Notes under the pieces: model-generated
The model's input: the letters and a program-made list of their open reading frames with translations, nothing else
Database searches by the model: none
What the model was told of the DNA's origin: nothing
Translations under genes and position numbers: made by a program
Shown here: positions 1-13,242 of the stretch, one piece after another
How positions within the stretch are numbered: position 1 is the first letter of the stretch
How the letters are laid out: every line of letters begins with the position of its first letter
From: Salvator merianae
Lineage: Eukaryota > Chordata > Lepidosauria > Squamata > Teiidae
Reading direction: 5' to 3'
Assembly (NCBI GenBank): GCA_003586115.2
Contig: QVOM02000034.1
Coordinates: 141,694,290 to 141,758,289 of the forward strand
Length of the DNA stretch: 64,000 nt

Positions 1-3000
1 TATGGCTTCCAATTGCTCTGCCAATCCATCCCATAGCCCTGATTTATGTGGACTGCCTCCATATATTTACTCAACATTTCATCGTTCAGAACCTAACATC
101 CCAAAGCTGCTGCTGCTAACTGCTTCTGATTAAGAATAGTATGTCCATAACATTAGATATGGGAAAGCTTTGTTGTACTTGATTTGTGTTTGCGATTTTT
201 TTAAAAAATGTAAGCCATTACTTAGTAGCAAACATCTAAGCATGGATGAAGTTGCGATGCAGAGTCAATGGATGGAAGGTGGTACTGAAGCTAGGGAACA
301 CTTTTGCACAATCAGCCGATGTTTTAGAAGAAAAAATATCCTCTGAACAGGTGCTCATGCAAATGTCTTGATATGCTCAATGAACTGAATGCAAACCATT
401 ATCGTACCCACTACTCAGTACTGCTGATGTGTCTGCATATTCCATATTGGTAAAAATAAATCTGTGCATGTAACCTAATGCTAAATATATGCTAGGATAT
501 GGAAGCAGCTGGCATCATTCCCCCGCTAACGTTTTCAAATGACTGAGTTCCAAGGACAACTTCTAAAAAATCTGGAGCAATATGTCAGTTCTAGATACAT
601 ACAAATTGTTATTAACATTAAATCAGGATTTCAGGTTTGATCACTGAACCAGCTAGAAATTGTTATGGGAACTGCTCTAGACATGAGTTTTAGCAGTGTT
701 TCCTTAACAGAGGATTTTTAAGGATTTCTGGTTAGGTTCTAATGATAACTGATTGGAGCTGATCCAAAGGGAGAAATAACTTGGCTATTTGTCATACAAC
801 GTATGCTTTGTTAAAGTTTAAAAGGCACACAGGAGATAACCTCATCACATGGCAAATGGCAAAGTTTCAAAGTTGGGTGAATTAGTCAGATGACAAACAG
901 TTTCAAAGCTGGGCAGGTTAGTCAAACAGTAAGGTGACTCAAGCAATGAGATTCAAAATAAATGAGCAGTAACTTGTAGCAAGAGAGAACATTTTCACTG
1001 TAACTGCAGCAAAATGATACAGAGTAAAAGTTCCTGTGGTTCTCAGGCTTAAGGCAAGGCAGAGACCAACAAGTGGAATAAAAGCAAAAGAAAGTGTGGG
1101 GAGAGTGAAGTTAATGCAAAGGGAAGAGACAAGGGAAGAGAAACAGCTTTAAAGGAGATGAAGTTAAAGCAGAGGGCGGTAAGATTTCTACCTTTCCCAG
1201 GGCCTTTTCCTGATCAGGATGATCTTCACAGAAGTAGACAAAAGTTAGAAAAACATATGCAGGGGTAAGGGGAATAAAGCTGCCTTGATTCCTCAGCACA
1301 CAACATGCCTTGGTGAGGGAGCAAGGTCATGTCTTGTTCCCAGGTGATCTCCACAAAGATCTTTGCCTGCAGCTTTCTGGAACCCAAGCACACAAAGTTT
1401 GGCTCTTGTTGGAACTTGAAGAAAGGATACAAAGTTCAACTTTTGTAATCAGGATGTAGAATGATTGAATGGTATCACTGGGAAAAGTGCATGCTGGTGT
1501 AGAAGTGGATCTTGGGATGTACAAGGACTTTAAATTCAGCTCTTGCCAAAGATCTACAGTTCATCTCTTGAAGTAACGTTGAAATGGACTTTGGGCAAAC
1601 CAAAGACCCTGGATAGAGGAAAGGCACCTATTCTTGTATCCAACACCCTGGAGTGAGGTGGAAAAATGGACTGTTCATGTGAGAAAAGGGGTAAACAAGG
1701 AAGCTGTGCAACTTTCAGGCTTTCCAAAAGAAGTAAACAAGTTGCATTAATCCAATAAGTTATTTAGTTTGGGTGCCCACATTATCATGCCAACCTTGCA
1801 GCTACTTGATCAAGGAGTGTATTCTAATAGTTTGGGTTGCAATTACTCAAGAATTAACAGTTTATACCCCAAACAATTTCAAATAACCAAAATGAAAGTC
1901 CTCATATCAAGGGTATGCAATATTCAAATGTCAGAAGAAACAATGGACTTTTCTACATCTGCAACTGGTTGTTGTCGTGTATGGTACAGGTTCAGTACCT
2001 GAGGAACTGCAGCCCAAAGACCTACAGTCAAATATTAACTGGGATCATCTACTGGAACTGATTTATCCCAACTGTGATTATTTTTCTTTGATACATGAGT
2101 GCCATTTACCACTGGGAAAAATTGCTTCTCTGAGCACAAGTTATGTATTTTTTTATTAATAGTTACATTGTATTTATACAATATATTATATTTAGTTTTC
2201 ATTCATAATGTCCTGAAACCTTTTTGGTTCATGGTTCCAACATTGTGCTGGGCCTTTCCTAGCCTTTCTCCCCATACACTGGATTTAAGAAAATCCGAGA
2301 ATTCCCATGTCTCAAAAGCATCAGCTTATACCTTCACTGCACTATGCTGGCACAGTGATGGATTGTTCACTTGGGAACTTGCTGCAAGTGTAAATAGAAC
2401 AAAAAAAGATGCAAAGCAGTAAGTTATTGGATGAGCGATCCTGTGCTGTGCCACAAAGGCTATAGAGATCTGGTAGCCTTTTTTGCACTGCTGTGGAAAC
2501 ATCTCAGGATACTTTAAAAAAATCTTGCATTTCCTCAAGCAATCTAGAGACTTCCTTGTTACATTACCAGAAATAGTTGAAGGATCTGCATAAAAATATA
2601 AACTTAGAGGGAAATATGAGTGATACAATACTTTTATACTGAGAGTAAGTGATGCCAGAAGCCAGTCTGTTCCCCAGTGACAGAGGATGGTAGCCTAGAA
2701 TGGGGTTCTATAATGAATAGAAATCCAGAGTAGCAACATGTACTTATATGTAAGTAGACAAACATTCACACTGTACTGTGAAAGGTGAAGGAGTGCATGG
2801 ATAGCTATGGAATCTCCACATGCTTCATAAGCATATGGAGACATTTAGGGCTGTGAGAAAGATCTCAGTTGCTTATTGGTACAAAGACTCAGGAACTCAC
2901 ACTCTCACCATAAAATCAGAGATGCTTAACAGTCACAGAACATGAAAACACAAAAGATTTTTATCCACTAGTCAATCAAAAGGAAATAATAGAAAATAGT

Positions 3001-3080
3001 AATGGAATGTTAGGGTGGAGTTGGGTGGAGAATGCAAGGCACAACAGGTAGAAAATGTTGAAATAGTTTTGAAATCTGAT
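1..3080. other. Unique AT-rich sequence, no gene recognised
   Basis: I see no exon-like open frame, RNA gene or clear transposon here. The open frames are short (107 codons at most) and have no recognisable motif. The one local structure is a degenerate duplication at about 861-930, where a phrase close to GTTTCAAAGCTGGG followed by TTAGTCA occurs twice about 40 bp apart. Probably intergenic or intronic filler. Confidence 0.6.
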
Positions 3081-3083
3081 TTG

Positions 3084-3180
3084 TTTTGTTTATTTGTTTG
3101 TATTTCTATCCTGCCCTATGCCCAGGACAGGTTACAATTGTAAAAATAAATTAAAAATAGCAGTGCTTGAATGTGGGGAG
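3084..3180 (-). repeat. LINE 3' tail fragment (L2/CR1-clade type)
   Basis: The stretch runs from a TTTG-rich simple tail through 'tatttctatcctgccctatgcccaggacaggtt' style sequence, which resembles the 3' end of squamate L2-like LINEs read on the minus strand. It lies directly beside a second tail of the same type (3196-3335), so two 3' ends sit back to back. Family assignment is by resemblance only. Confidence 0.4.
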
Positions 3181-3195
3181 TGCTTAACCTTATCT

Positions 3196-4830
3196 CATTT
3201 ATTTAAGGATTTATATCCTCCCCTTCACCCAAAGGTTCCAGGCTAAAAAGATAAATAATAATAAAAAGTCACAATAATAAAAATACATAAAAATACATAA
3301 AGCATTCTTAAACCATTTTTAAAATATAACCTTCCTTCCCACATTGCCCAGCAAAACAACACCTAGTGGACGCTAAACATCAAAAGCCTGGGTGAAAAGT
3401 TATGTTTTAACCAGGTGCTGAAAAACCATATAATGCAGGTGCCTGGTGAACCTCCAGAAGGAGACTGTTTCAGAGTCTGGGGGCCACCACATAAAAGGCC
3501 CTCTTTTTGCATCCCTGCCCCTTGTATCTCTGAGAGAAGAGGAGCTACAACAAGGTCCTCTCCTTGAGATCTCAATACTCAGGCAGGTCTATATGTATGA
3601 AGGCACTCCTTCATGTAACCAAGCCTTCAGTTGGGCTCAGTAGCGAATAGGGAACCAGTGCAGATCTTTCAGGACTGGCACGATGTGCATCTGGTCAGAG
3701 ACTTCCATCAGCAGTTGAGCTGCTGCATTCTGCACTAGTTCCACTTCTGGACTCTTTTCAAGGATAGCCCCACACAGAATGTATTACAGAAGTCTAATCA
3801 GGTTATCACAGCATGGATCATTGTGGTCAAGTTATCCCTATCCGAGAAAGGCCAAAGCTGGTGAACAAGTCAGAGATGAAGGTAGGCACTCCTGACTGTC
3901 ACTGCCACATAGGTCTCAAATAACAGCAATGAATCCAGGAGCATCCCCAAGTCATACATCTGCCATTTCTTGTGAAAAACAACCCATCCAGGATTGGGTG
4001 CCTCTTAATTTCCTGGACATAGGACCCCATGACACACAGTATCCCCATCTTGTTTGGATTCAGTTTCGATTTATTGGTCCACATCCAGTCCATCACTACT
4101 TCCAGGCAGTGATCAAGACTTGAACTGCCTCCCCTGACATAGAAGGAATAGAGAGATTGAGCTGGGTGTCATCAGCATACCGAGGGCACCTTACTTTAAA
4201 ACTCCTGATGACCCCTTCCAGTGGCTTCATATAGATGTTAAAAGACCAGCTCCTGGGGGATTCCACAAAAAAGTTCCCAGTGCATCTTTCTGGAATCTAC
4301 CACAAAGCCAGGAAGAGAACCACCATAAAACAGTACTTCCAAGTCCCAATGACTGAACCAAAGGTTACCAAGGAAGTTTTAGTGCCAAATCCCTGCCTGA
4401 AACCAGATTGGAATGGGTCTAGATAATCCATTTCATCCAAGCATGCCTGCAGTTGGGTAGCCACCACTTTCTACACTGCCTTGCCCAAAAAAGGAATATT
4501 AGCCATTGGGTGTTAATTATTTAATACCTCTGGATCCAGGGAGGTTCTCTTAAGGAGGGGACATACCATAGCTTATTTCAGAGCCACTGGCATTTTCCCT
4601 TCCACAAAGAGTCATTTATCACTCCCTGTACCTAGCCAGCCATACCCCATCAGCTAGCTTTTATTAGTCATGAAGAGCAAGGATCAAAGAGACAGATCGC
4701 GGGTCAAACCCCTGCAAGCAGCTTGTCCGCTTCCTCAGACTGCAACAATTGAAATGGATCAAATATAATAGAACCAGATGGTGTTCTGGATACCTCCACT
4801 TAACCACTTCCAGCTGTGGAGTCCAATTCC
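3196..4830 (-). pseudogene. L2-clade LINE remnant, reverse transcriptase and 3' UTR
   Basis: This is the decayed 3' half of a non-LTR retrotransposon read on the minus strand. Translated in minus frames, 4370-4510 gives the fingers motif FQSGFRQGFGTKT preceded by ANIPFLGKAV, and 4165-4240 gives FNIYMKPLEGVIRS followed shortly by YADDT, the catalytic YxDD core of a reverse transcriptase. About 800 bp of non-coding 3' UTR follow (3340-4150), ending in a 'tttatatcctccccttcaccc' tail with A/T-rich simple sequence at 3196-3335. Frameshifts and stops break every frame, so it is dead. These motifs fit the L2/CR1 group best; the exact family is not settled. The same 3' tail type recurs at 28100-28330. 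Confidence 0.75.
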
Positions 4831-5660
4831 ATGCATAGGATCTACTTGTTTTAAATATAATATTTATTATTGTGAGAACTGTGTTGTTCCTATAAAAAAA
4901 TCACTTCATTGATCTATCTAGTCCAGGAGTTTATTCTCACAGGGAACTTCTGCACAGCCCCTTTGGACCATGGTAGCTGCCTCATTGGACCACTAGATTA
5001 ACTTGCTAGAATGTTCCTCAGGCAGCACAGTCTCCTGGGGAATGTGTTGACTGCACGATTCCAGCAGTTGGCCCACTTCCAGGCTAAGCCACAGTGGCTG
5101 AAGCAGACTATGTAGTGTGCAGAGTCTTGCACCATTTGGCCAGCTCCAAAAACAACCAATTTCCATGGCTGTTTCCAGGCATATCATGGAGTTCCTCCCT
5201 GTAGGGGAAGGAAAGATTCACTAGGCTTTGAAGGCAGACTGGGACAAGAAGCTGTCTTGCGGATATCTGCTGGTGTGTTCCACAACATCTCTCTTGTTCC
5301 TGACCCAAATCACTTGATTCAGACTAGGAGCCATTCTCCTTATTACTTGTGCAGTGTGAAAGCTGTCACAGGGACCAGCTACATGACCCTGAAAAGTCTG
5401 TCAGCAAGGCATATCAGCAGCAAGACTTTTTTTACTTGCATTACCCAGTGACAGGGATTTAGTAGCATACCAGCTCCTCCAAAATTGGAAGCAGTACACA
5501 ATCATCCCAATCAGTAGCCACCGATGGACTTATCTTCCAGGAATTTGGCACCCAGGAAGCTTTGCTAGTGTGAAGGACATCCCATGTACCCTAGTCACTC
5601 AGCCAGAAAATTAACCAGTAACATGATGTGACCCAAGGTCTTGTAAACCACAAGTGTTTT
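4831..5660. other. No gene recognised
   Basis: The sequence is unremarkable AT-rich DNA with short open frames lacking motifs. The 5' part of the preceding LINE may extend a little way into it, but I could not follow reverse-transcriptase similarity past about 4.8 kb. Confidence 0.5.
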
Positions 5661-5664
5661 TCTA

Positions 5665-5844
5665 GGGCCCTTTCTGCACTTGGCCTTATTGCAGATTATA
5701 TCCCAGAATAGGGACCTGCCATCCACATGCTAGTGCAAACTATAAAAGGTCTTGCCCAGGGCCTACCATAGTCTGCACTAGCATGCAGATGGCAGGTCTC
5801 TATTCTGAGATATAATCTGGAATAAGTCCAAGTGCAGAAAGGCC
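5665..5844. mobile_element. Palindromic non-autonomous DNA transposon (Harbinger-like)
   Basis: A 180-bp element that folds on itself almost completely. The left end is GGGCCCTTTCTGCACTTGG and the right end, reverse complemented, is GGCCTTTCTGCACTTGG; the arms stay complementary for about 80 bp each (for example GACCTGCCATC, ATGCTAGTGCA). A 3-bp CTA flanks both sides (5662-5664, 5845-5847), consistent with the 3-bp duplications of PIF/Harbinger elements. It has no coding capacity. Similar ends (GGGCCTnTnCnCAC) recur at 27283, 33144, 33740, 34317, 58357 and 63552. Confidence 0.75.
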
Positions 5845-5847
5845 CTA

Positions 5848-7880
5848 GGTTTGGTATTCTGTTTGAAGGATACTGTAAAATGACAGAAGTGTCAAATTAA
5901 GAAAGGGGGCTGTTACAAAAGACAATGTTCTGAAGAGCAAATAGTGCCACAACATATGTTTCCTTCCTCAGATTTGTCTGCACTTAGAGCAAAATCATCC
6001 AATGTTATTTTGGTTGTATTAAAACATGGCATAAATACTCCTGTAAAGTTACACAAGCAGCCTAGCAGCTTATATTCCTCTGCCTGATAGGGCTATATTT
6101 TCCATCAGTGGATTCAAATTGCTTCTTTTGCCAGCAGCATTTTGTAGTATCACTTTTTTATTTTATTTTTAAGCTAGGCATGAAATACATTTCTTAAGCT
6201 GCAACTGTGGGCAGCAATAGCACTGCAGCAACCATGACGTAGATAAAGTTTATTTGGAAGAGAGTAATCGAGTTTGAAGAATGCCTGAAAACTCAAAATC
6301 TGTTTAGACTACATCATTTCGGTGTCTCTGCAAGGCAAGCAACCATCTCCATTCAGATTATATGCCAAAGGAAAAACTAGTACTCATTATTACCTATTTT
6401 TCCTCTCCAGCAATGAAATGGAGCTTATAAATAATTCCTTTGCTGCTGTGAGTATGTGGCTTTCACAATAACGACATTGCAGCTAACTGGCTTGTCACTG
6501 AAGTTCTTTATTCCAGCAGTCATCTCTGATAGCAGTTATTGCCTCTCGGCCTAACCTACCTCTTATGGCTGTTGTGCAAACAGAGTGGAAAGGGAAAGAG
6601 CTACTTCAACATCCTTGAGTTCTGTGAAGGACAGACCGGGCATAAATCTACAAAGGAAAGAAATTAAAATAAATAGCATAAAACCATTCAGTAGTCTGAA
6701 CATTAGGTGTCAAACCAGGGTGAACTGGAAAAAGGAAGTGACTCTTAGGAGACATCTTGGGACAGTGTTGGGGCATCTGCATATGCTGCAGAAGCGTTCA
6801 AATAAGACAGGATCTGCACCATAACACCTTCCCCGTTTGCATTAAATAGCCCTATGTTCATAGAGCTATTCTTTAATATGGAGGCATGCTGTTTGCACAC
6901 CTCCTTCCTTTGTACTCTCAGATTAGAAATCATCTTCAATCTGACAGTGGGAGGAGAGTCTGCAAATCCAGGAAATGGCCCCATTAAGGGCCATTTGTTG
7001 CATTTGAGGACTAGAAACCCTGCATCCCCCTCCTTCCTGGAGCCAAGACAGGCTCCAATCTTGATGCACCAGATGTTGATGTTGGGAGAGGCAACCTTCT
7101 GAGCTTTGATGTCAGTGATGGGGGGCTGCCCTGCCATCAGATTCAAAGTTAGAGAATCCCCAGCTTTGAATCTGATGAGTAATCAAATACAAGAAATGGT
7201 CTCATGGGGGCATTTTCTGTGTTACATAATGCAGAACCCCTTTGAGGGGACATGTAAGTCTCCTTGAGTGGTGGGAGCAGCAACAGGGCAAGTGCCACAA
7301 GGGAAAAACTAACTGAAGAGTTCTCAGAGCTCTTTGAACAATTCTGAAACTAAAGCACCATAAAGACACTTATGGAAGCACAGCAGGGGAAGGGTGCTGA
7401 ATCTTCCTCTGCATTGCGTATTCAGGGTACTATAAAGGCATTTTATAGGAATAACCTAAGATTCAAATCTTGGTACAGTAATGGTCAATGGATTACTTCT
7501 ATGAGGGCTGCAGGGAGGTGGTGAAGCTCTAGCTAGTAAGCTCACTTTAATCTCACTGAAATAGAATTCAGAGAAGTGAAAGTGAAACTTCCAGGACTTT
7601 CCTTGTCTGGAGTTGCACTTTAGGGATTCAGCTCTGGCCTGCCACTGCCTTAGCACCTTTAGCTAAAAGGACTGGGTGACAGCAGGTGATGTAAAAGATC
7701 TGAACCTAGACCCTGAAAATGCTTTAGTCAACAGAGCAGGCATATTCACTAGAAAGTCAAATAATCTGAATTTGTGAATTTGTACAAGTGTTATGTGCCC
7801 TCCTAAAATGCTATACTCAAACTCAGAAACACCTAAATTCTTCTTTGGAATCTTTGCACTGAAAATTTTAAAATAGTTGT
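5848..7880. other. No gene recognised; one perfect hairpin
   Basis: No recognisable gene or RNA. The longest open frame (6745-7146, minus, 133 codons) has no motif I know and no repeat-independent support. A perfect 14-bp inverted repeat, CATCAGATTCAAAG at 7135-7148 with its complement at 7164-7177, forms a hairpin with a 15-nt loop. The 5' end of the old L1 may begin in the last few hundred bases. Confidence 0.5.
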
Positions 7881-7889
7881 AACTAATGG

Positions 7890-8660
7890 CTGAACAAATC
7901 CCAATCCTTGAGAATGATGGCAGCACGACAGAAGGGATGCAATCCTTAGAAGAGCCTTTTGACTCCCTGGTCAGTTGCCTTATGAAAACTGTTTCATCTG
8001 GAACTCAGGGAATAGTGAAGTCAACTGAAGAGAAACTTCAAAAGCTGGAGTGAGAAGTAAACCAGACAGCTGTGATTGCAGACTCAGCAGCAGGGACAGC
8101 TGAATCAAATAAAATGGGGCTGAGCACAATAAAGATGGAACAAGAGCAAATTAAATTGCAAACTCTGGACCTCCAGTCCTGCACCAGATGGTCTACTTTG
8201 AGAATACATGGGCTGAAGGCAGGCATTGAGAACAACAATATAAAAGAATTTTTAATCTGTTAGTGGAAGGAGATAATTCCTGAACTAGAAATAAACGAAT
8301 CTACTTTACTGAGAATTCACCAGGTTTTATGTGTTTGCCTCCACCTTTTGGCTCTTCTGAGGGATGTTATTGTTGCTTTTGACTCATTCAACACAAAACA
8401 AAAACTTTACCAAGCTCTCACAACATGGAACTACATTGCAACTGAAGATCAACAAGTATATGTGTATCTTAACATCTCTAATGAAATAATAGTGAGAAGG
8501 AAACATTTTTGCAACTCTACAGGGAGCTTAAGAGCAGCTTGTATTTTTTACAAGTAGAATTTTCTGTGCACATTATAGATAGAACATGGAGGGGAACACT
8601 ATAAAGCCTTCAACAAATATGAAGCAAAGATGATATGTGATGCAATCCTAGGTGGAAGTA
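7890..8660 (+). pseudogene. L1 ORF1 (RNA-binding protein) remnant
   Basis: L1 ORF1 protein binds element RNA as a trimer and acts as a chaperone in retrotransposition. Conceptual translation shows the family pattern in broken frames: a coiled-coil-like, Q/E-rich stretch leading into STLRIHGLKAG (about 8197-8225), the RRM segment 'NIKEFLI' and 'LLRIHQVL', then the C-terminal-domain pattern DVIVAFDSFNTKQKLYQAL (8361-8420) and, after a frameshift, IEHGGEHYKAFNKYEAKM (about 8581-8634). Stops (for example at 8261) and at least one frameshift destroy the frame. The identification rests on the order of these blocks and their position upstream of the ORF2 remains. Confidence 0.7.
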
Positions 8661-11600
8661 ACAGTCAAGGAAGCACGGATTTGAATGAAGGACAGATAGA
8701 AACCCAAGTTAAAAAATCACAGGAGAAGCCTTATGGAAAAAAAACCCTTTCCTGCAAGGAATGTTCTCTGGCTGAGAAATAGGATCATGAAAATATTTGT
8801 GAAATAAGGACATTGAGAAGATGAAACAGAAAGCATGATATTATTCAGGAACAGCAAGGGAGGTAAAAGTCTGGCTTACTTTTGTAAAGCTTAAACTAAG
8901 TGTAAGTATAGATTTTATTATTATTTTGTGCTGTTCATGAGTCATAGATAAGGTTTATAGTTTTTTGTATAAAGATAACAAAAACAATACCTTTTATAAA
9001 TACATAAGTGAAGTAGTAAATTGGGAGGAATAAAAACGTAATAATTAACAGTATAAATCCATAAGTATATAAGCAAACTAGATAATAAATTAAATAAATT
9101 AAAATGAAATAAAATATAATAAAATGGATTAATATTGAATATATTTACAAAATGTTTTATGCGTATATATAAAAAATAATGACAGGGTAGAATTGAAATT
9201 TTTGTTATGAATTTAATATAATTTAATACTAAAATGGATAAGAAGTTCAGGGAGAAATTTACATGCTAAGAAGAATGTAGGGTGGAACAGCAATTATATG
9301 TATATTATATAAAGAAGGAGATCTAAATTAAGAAATGATGGGAAATGGGAAGTTAGTGTTACATTATAAGCCTATTAAGGAATACATAATATAGATCTAA
9401 ACAAGCATTCAAATAATAAACAGAGGACAGGAAAGGGGAAGAAAGGAATAAAAACATCTATTTTTTTCCCAGAAAGGGGTCATGCTATTTCTACAACTGA
9501 AGCATTCAGAATGAAGATGGCACTGGTGAGAGGAAAAAACAGGAAACTATCCTACTGCTCTGTTTAGAGGGATAGAGTAGTTATGTATTGAATTAATACT
9601 ATGGAATGTAGCTATTAGAGTGCAATTCATCCAGAAGGAAGAAATGGGGGGTGGAATGGGGAATTTATCAGGGCTTCACAGGAAAGTTATTATTCACATA
9701 CGAGAAATAGACAAAAAACAGTAGGAAACTCAAGGTATCCATCAAGCCCCAAAATCTAATACAGATAATTTATCTATTAATGGTTGAAAACATAAAAATA
9801 AAAAACAGAAATATATAATTGTCAGGTAATGGTTCAGCAAGGTGGAAAGTGGTAAGAGGGGAAAGGTAACGCATGCTGTTGCAAACAAATCAACTATCTG
9901 AGCCATTACAAACAATATTGCATGATGTCAAGAGCCTACACTCAGAAAGAGGAGATTATTTTGCAATCAACTCAAGCAAATATGACCCTTAACAGTAATG
10001 ATTCAAGAAACACACCAATTTCTTAAATATAAATATTAAGTATTGATCCCAAAGAGTTACTTCAAGAATTTACATCACAATGGGCCTCAAAAGCAAAGAG
10101 GGTTGTGATACTAATTGCCAATACCCTTTCTTTTTCAGTGGAAGAAAAAATTAATAGACAGGAACAGGAGGTAAGTTTTTAGGTCAGGAACTCACTTTAG
10201 CTACACTTTACACTCTGAATGTGAAACAGAAAGCTTTTTTTTTTAAAGTTAGAAAAACTCTCAAAATTTGCCCAAGATAATATTATGAGAGGGAACCTAA
10301 ATATGATAATGAACCCGGAAAAGAATGAGGGACAACTGCTTTCCTGGTAAAGATATACAAAACTGCTGGTGGATAAGGGACTGATAGGTTCATTTAGATT
10401 GACAATTACAGACAGAAAAGATTATACACTTTACTCTCCAAGACATATTCCTGAATTGATTTTTTATTAATATCAAAGTCCTTAGACTTCCAGTTATGAG
10501 AAGCCAGGATAAAACCCAGATATCATTCAGATAATTGCCCAGTCAGATCACTCCCCAATATATATATAAATGCGATAAGTCAACCCACCTAGAAAGAAAA
10601 ATCTTATAAATTTCTTTCAATTTTTCTCTTAAGCAATGACGTAAAGAAGGCAATTGAATAAGAAATAAAGAATAGACTTAACACCAATAATGTAATAGAT
10701 GAAATCACAATACGGGAAATAATTAAGTTCATCGTCAAGGGAGTATGTATTTCAAATACGTCCTGGATAAAAAAGGAAATGACAACACAGAGGGGAAAAT
10801 TCATTACAGGATTAAGTAAGAGGGAATGGGAGCACAAAAGAAATCCAACACAAAGAAATTTGAAATAGCTAGAAGCGATACACAGAGAGCTGGAAGCATT
10901 AGATACCAGTAAATGCATAGAGTCTCATTTGTATACTAAGCATAAATATAGAATCAATGGAAACAATAACTCCAAGATTCTAGCTTTAATATTGCAAAAC
11001 ATAAAACAGCAAAATTGCATACTAGAACTAACAGATGGCAAAAATTCTCTCCAAGATAATGTGTAACTTTTATAAAAATATTTATACAGCTGAAGCTGGG
11101 AAACCCATGATGATAACAAACTTTATAAGAAGAGCAGTGCAAAAAAACCTGTCAGAAGAGCAAATAAATCAGCAGAATGCACCCATATCAACACAGGAAA
11201 TATTAGAACAAATTGATAAACTTAAAGGGCTATAGTCACCAGATCCTGAAGGATTCATGCCCAAGATTCATAAATCATACAAATACTATTAACACCACAG
11301 TGGCAGTCCTATTTAACAGAATTTTGGATGGAGTATGATTCCTTCCTCTTGGAGAGAAGTGATAAATGTCCCAATATTGAAGCCAAATAAAAATCCAAAA
11401 CACCTGGAATCTTACAGGCCCATATCCCTAGCAAAATATTTATGGCTATTTTAGCTAAGAGATTAAATATATTTGTTGCTGAATATCATAAAGATCAACA
11501 CAGATTCATTTCAAATAGATACATGTATGAACCAATAAGGCTTTTACTGCACATGTTGCATGATAGTTCAGTCAATAAAAAACCATTGGAAATTCTGAAT

Positions 11601-13242
11601 GTAAACATCTATAGAACATTTGATATTATAAAACATGATTTTTAATATTCTGTTAAAGGAAGTACAATTGTGAGAAGGCTTTATAAGAACAGCAAAAGTT
11701 TATGAGAGCAGTAATACTAAATTCAGGACAAATGGAAGCTACCCAAAGAAAACAGATCTATATAGAGGAACAAAACAAGGCTGTCCACTATCACCATTAC
11801 TATTTAACCAGCCTATGGAGATGCTGGCAAACAAAATCAGAGCAGATAAAGATATAGCTGTATTTGAGATTAATAGAAATAACCTAAAGATAAATCCGTA
11901 CACAGATGACATCATTTTATTATCTAGAGATCCAAAATAGGCAATCATAAAATTAAAGCAAAAAGTAAATGAATTCTGATCACTGTCAGGGTTGTCAATA
12001 AATATGAATAAGTCAGAAATAATGTTTAACAATGTTCCACCAAACCTGCAAAAAGAATACCAAGAATTTAATGGTTTAAAAATCCAAATTAAAATTATGA
12101 AATATTTAGGAGCCTATATAACAAGAGATCTTAATAGGATAATCTCATCTAATTACTTCTCATTAATGAGGCAAATAGAAAATATATTAAGTATTGGAAG
12201 AATAAATATTTATCACTATTTGACCAAATTGCTGTCATAAATTTAAAGGTAATATCAAAATTTTTATTTTTATTTCATTGTTTACTCATAGTTCCCCTGA
12301 AAGAGATTATCACAAGATAATCATTTAACATGACAAAACCACAAATATTTAAAAGTATCTATCAGAAGCAAATTAAAAAGGGAGTATGGGAGTTTCCTGA
12401 CCTACAAACCTACAAACTTTTGCATTATACATACGATTCATTGCCAAAGACTTAATCCAGTGGACTGGGTTAACATAGAACACCAGCAGAATAGGCACAT
12501 AAAAGCTATTTCATTGATGAATGCTTTGGCAAAAAAGGAAACTTTACATAGAATCTCCATAATAGAAGCTATTTTGTAAACATGGTGGAAATGGCAAAAT
12601 CAAACAAAAAAACGCCCCCAGCAATATCTCATTTAATTAAATTAAAGTTTCATTTCAGGTTGCAGCAAGAATTTCCAACAGATTTCTTGAAAAGTTTCAA
12701 AGAAGGTGGCTTTCTAATGACAAAAGACTTTTATAATCAAAGTACCAAATTACCTAAAATTAGACAGCTAAGAGAATTACAAACTCAACAAGGTATACCT
12801 GGCTGCACCTCTTTTGAAAATATCTACATTAATTATATAAATAATCCAAAGGGATGAGCATCAAAATTATATAAAATTATGATCACATGTGGGACACTCT
12901 CAACATCTGGGGTGAAAATATCATGGAAGCAAAGCTTGGGGTTCTTTACTGAAAACCAGGCATGGGAGCTAGTATTAGAGAAACTGATAAAATGGACAAA
13001 TATAAAAATAAGAGAAATACATATGAAAACTTTATAAACTTTTTTTTACTCCTAATTAGTTGGAAATTATAAATAAATAATTATTAAATTGTTGCTTGAA
13101 AGACTATCAAGAAAAAGGATTTTATACACATATGTTGAGGTCATATGAGACAGTTAAGAGATTCTGGGATAAAGTGGAAAAGGTTATAAGAGACAGCATA
13201 AATATATTTATAGAAATGAAAAAGGAATTGGGTTTACTGACA

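Noticed and set aside
6745..7146. 133-codon minus-strand open frame
   Set aside because: No recognisable domain, no splice or promoter context, and the composition is like its surroundings; most likely chance.
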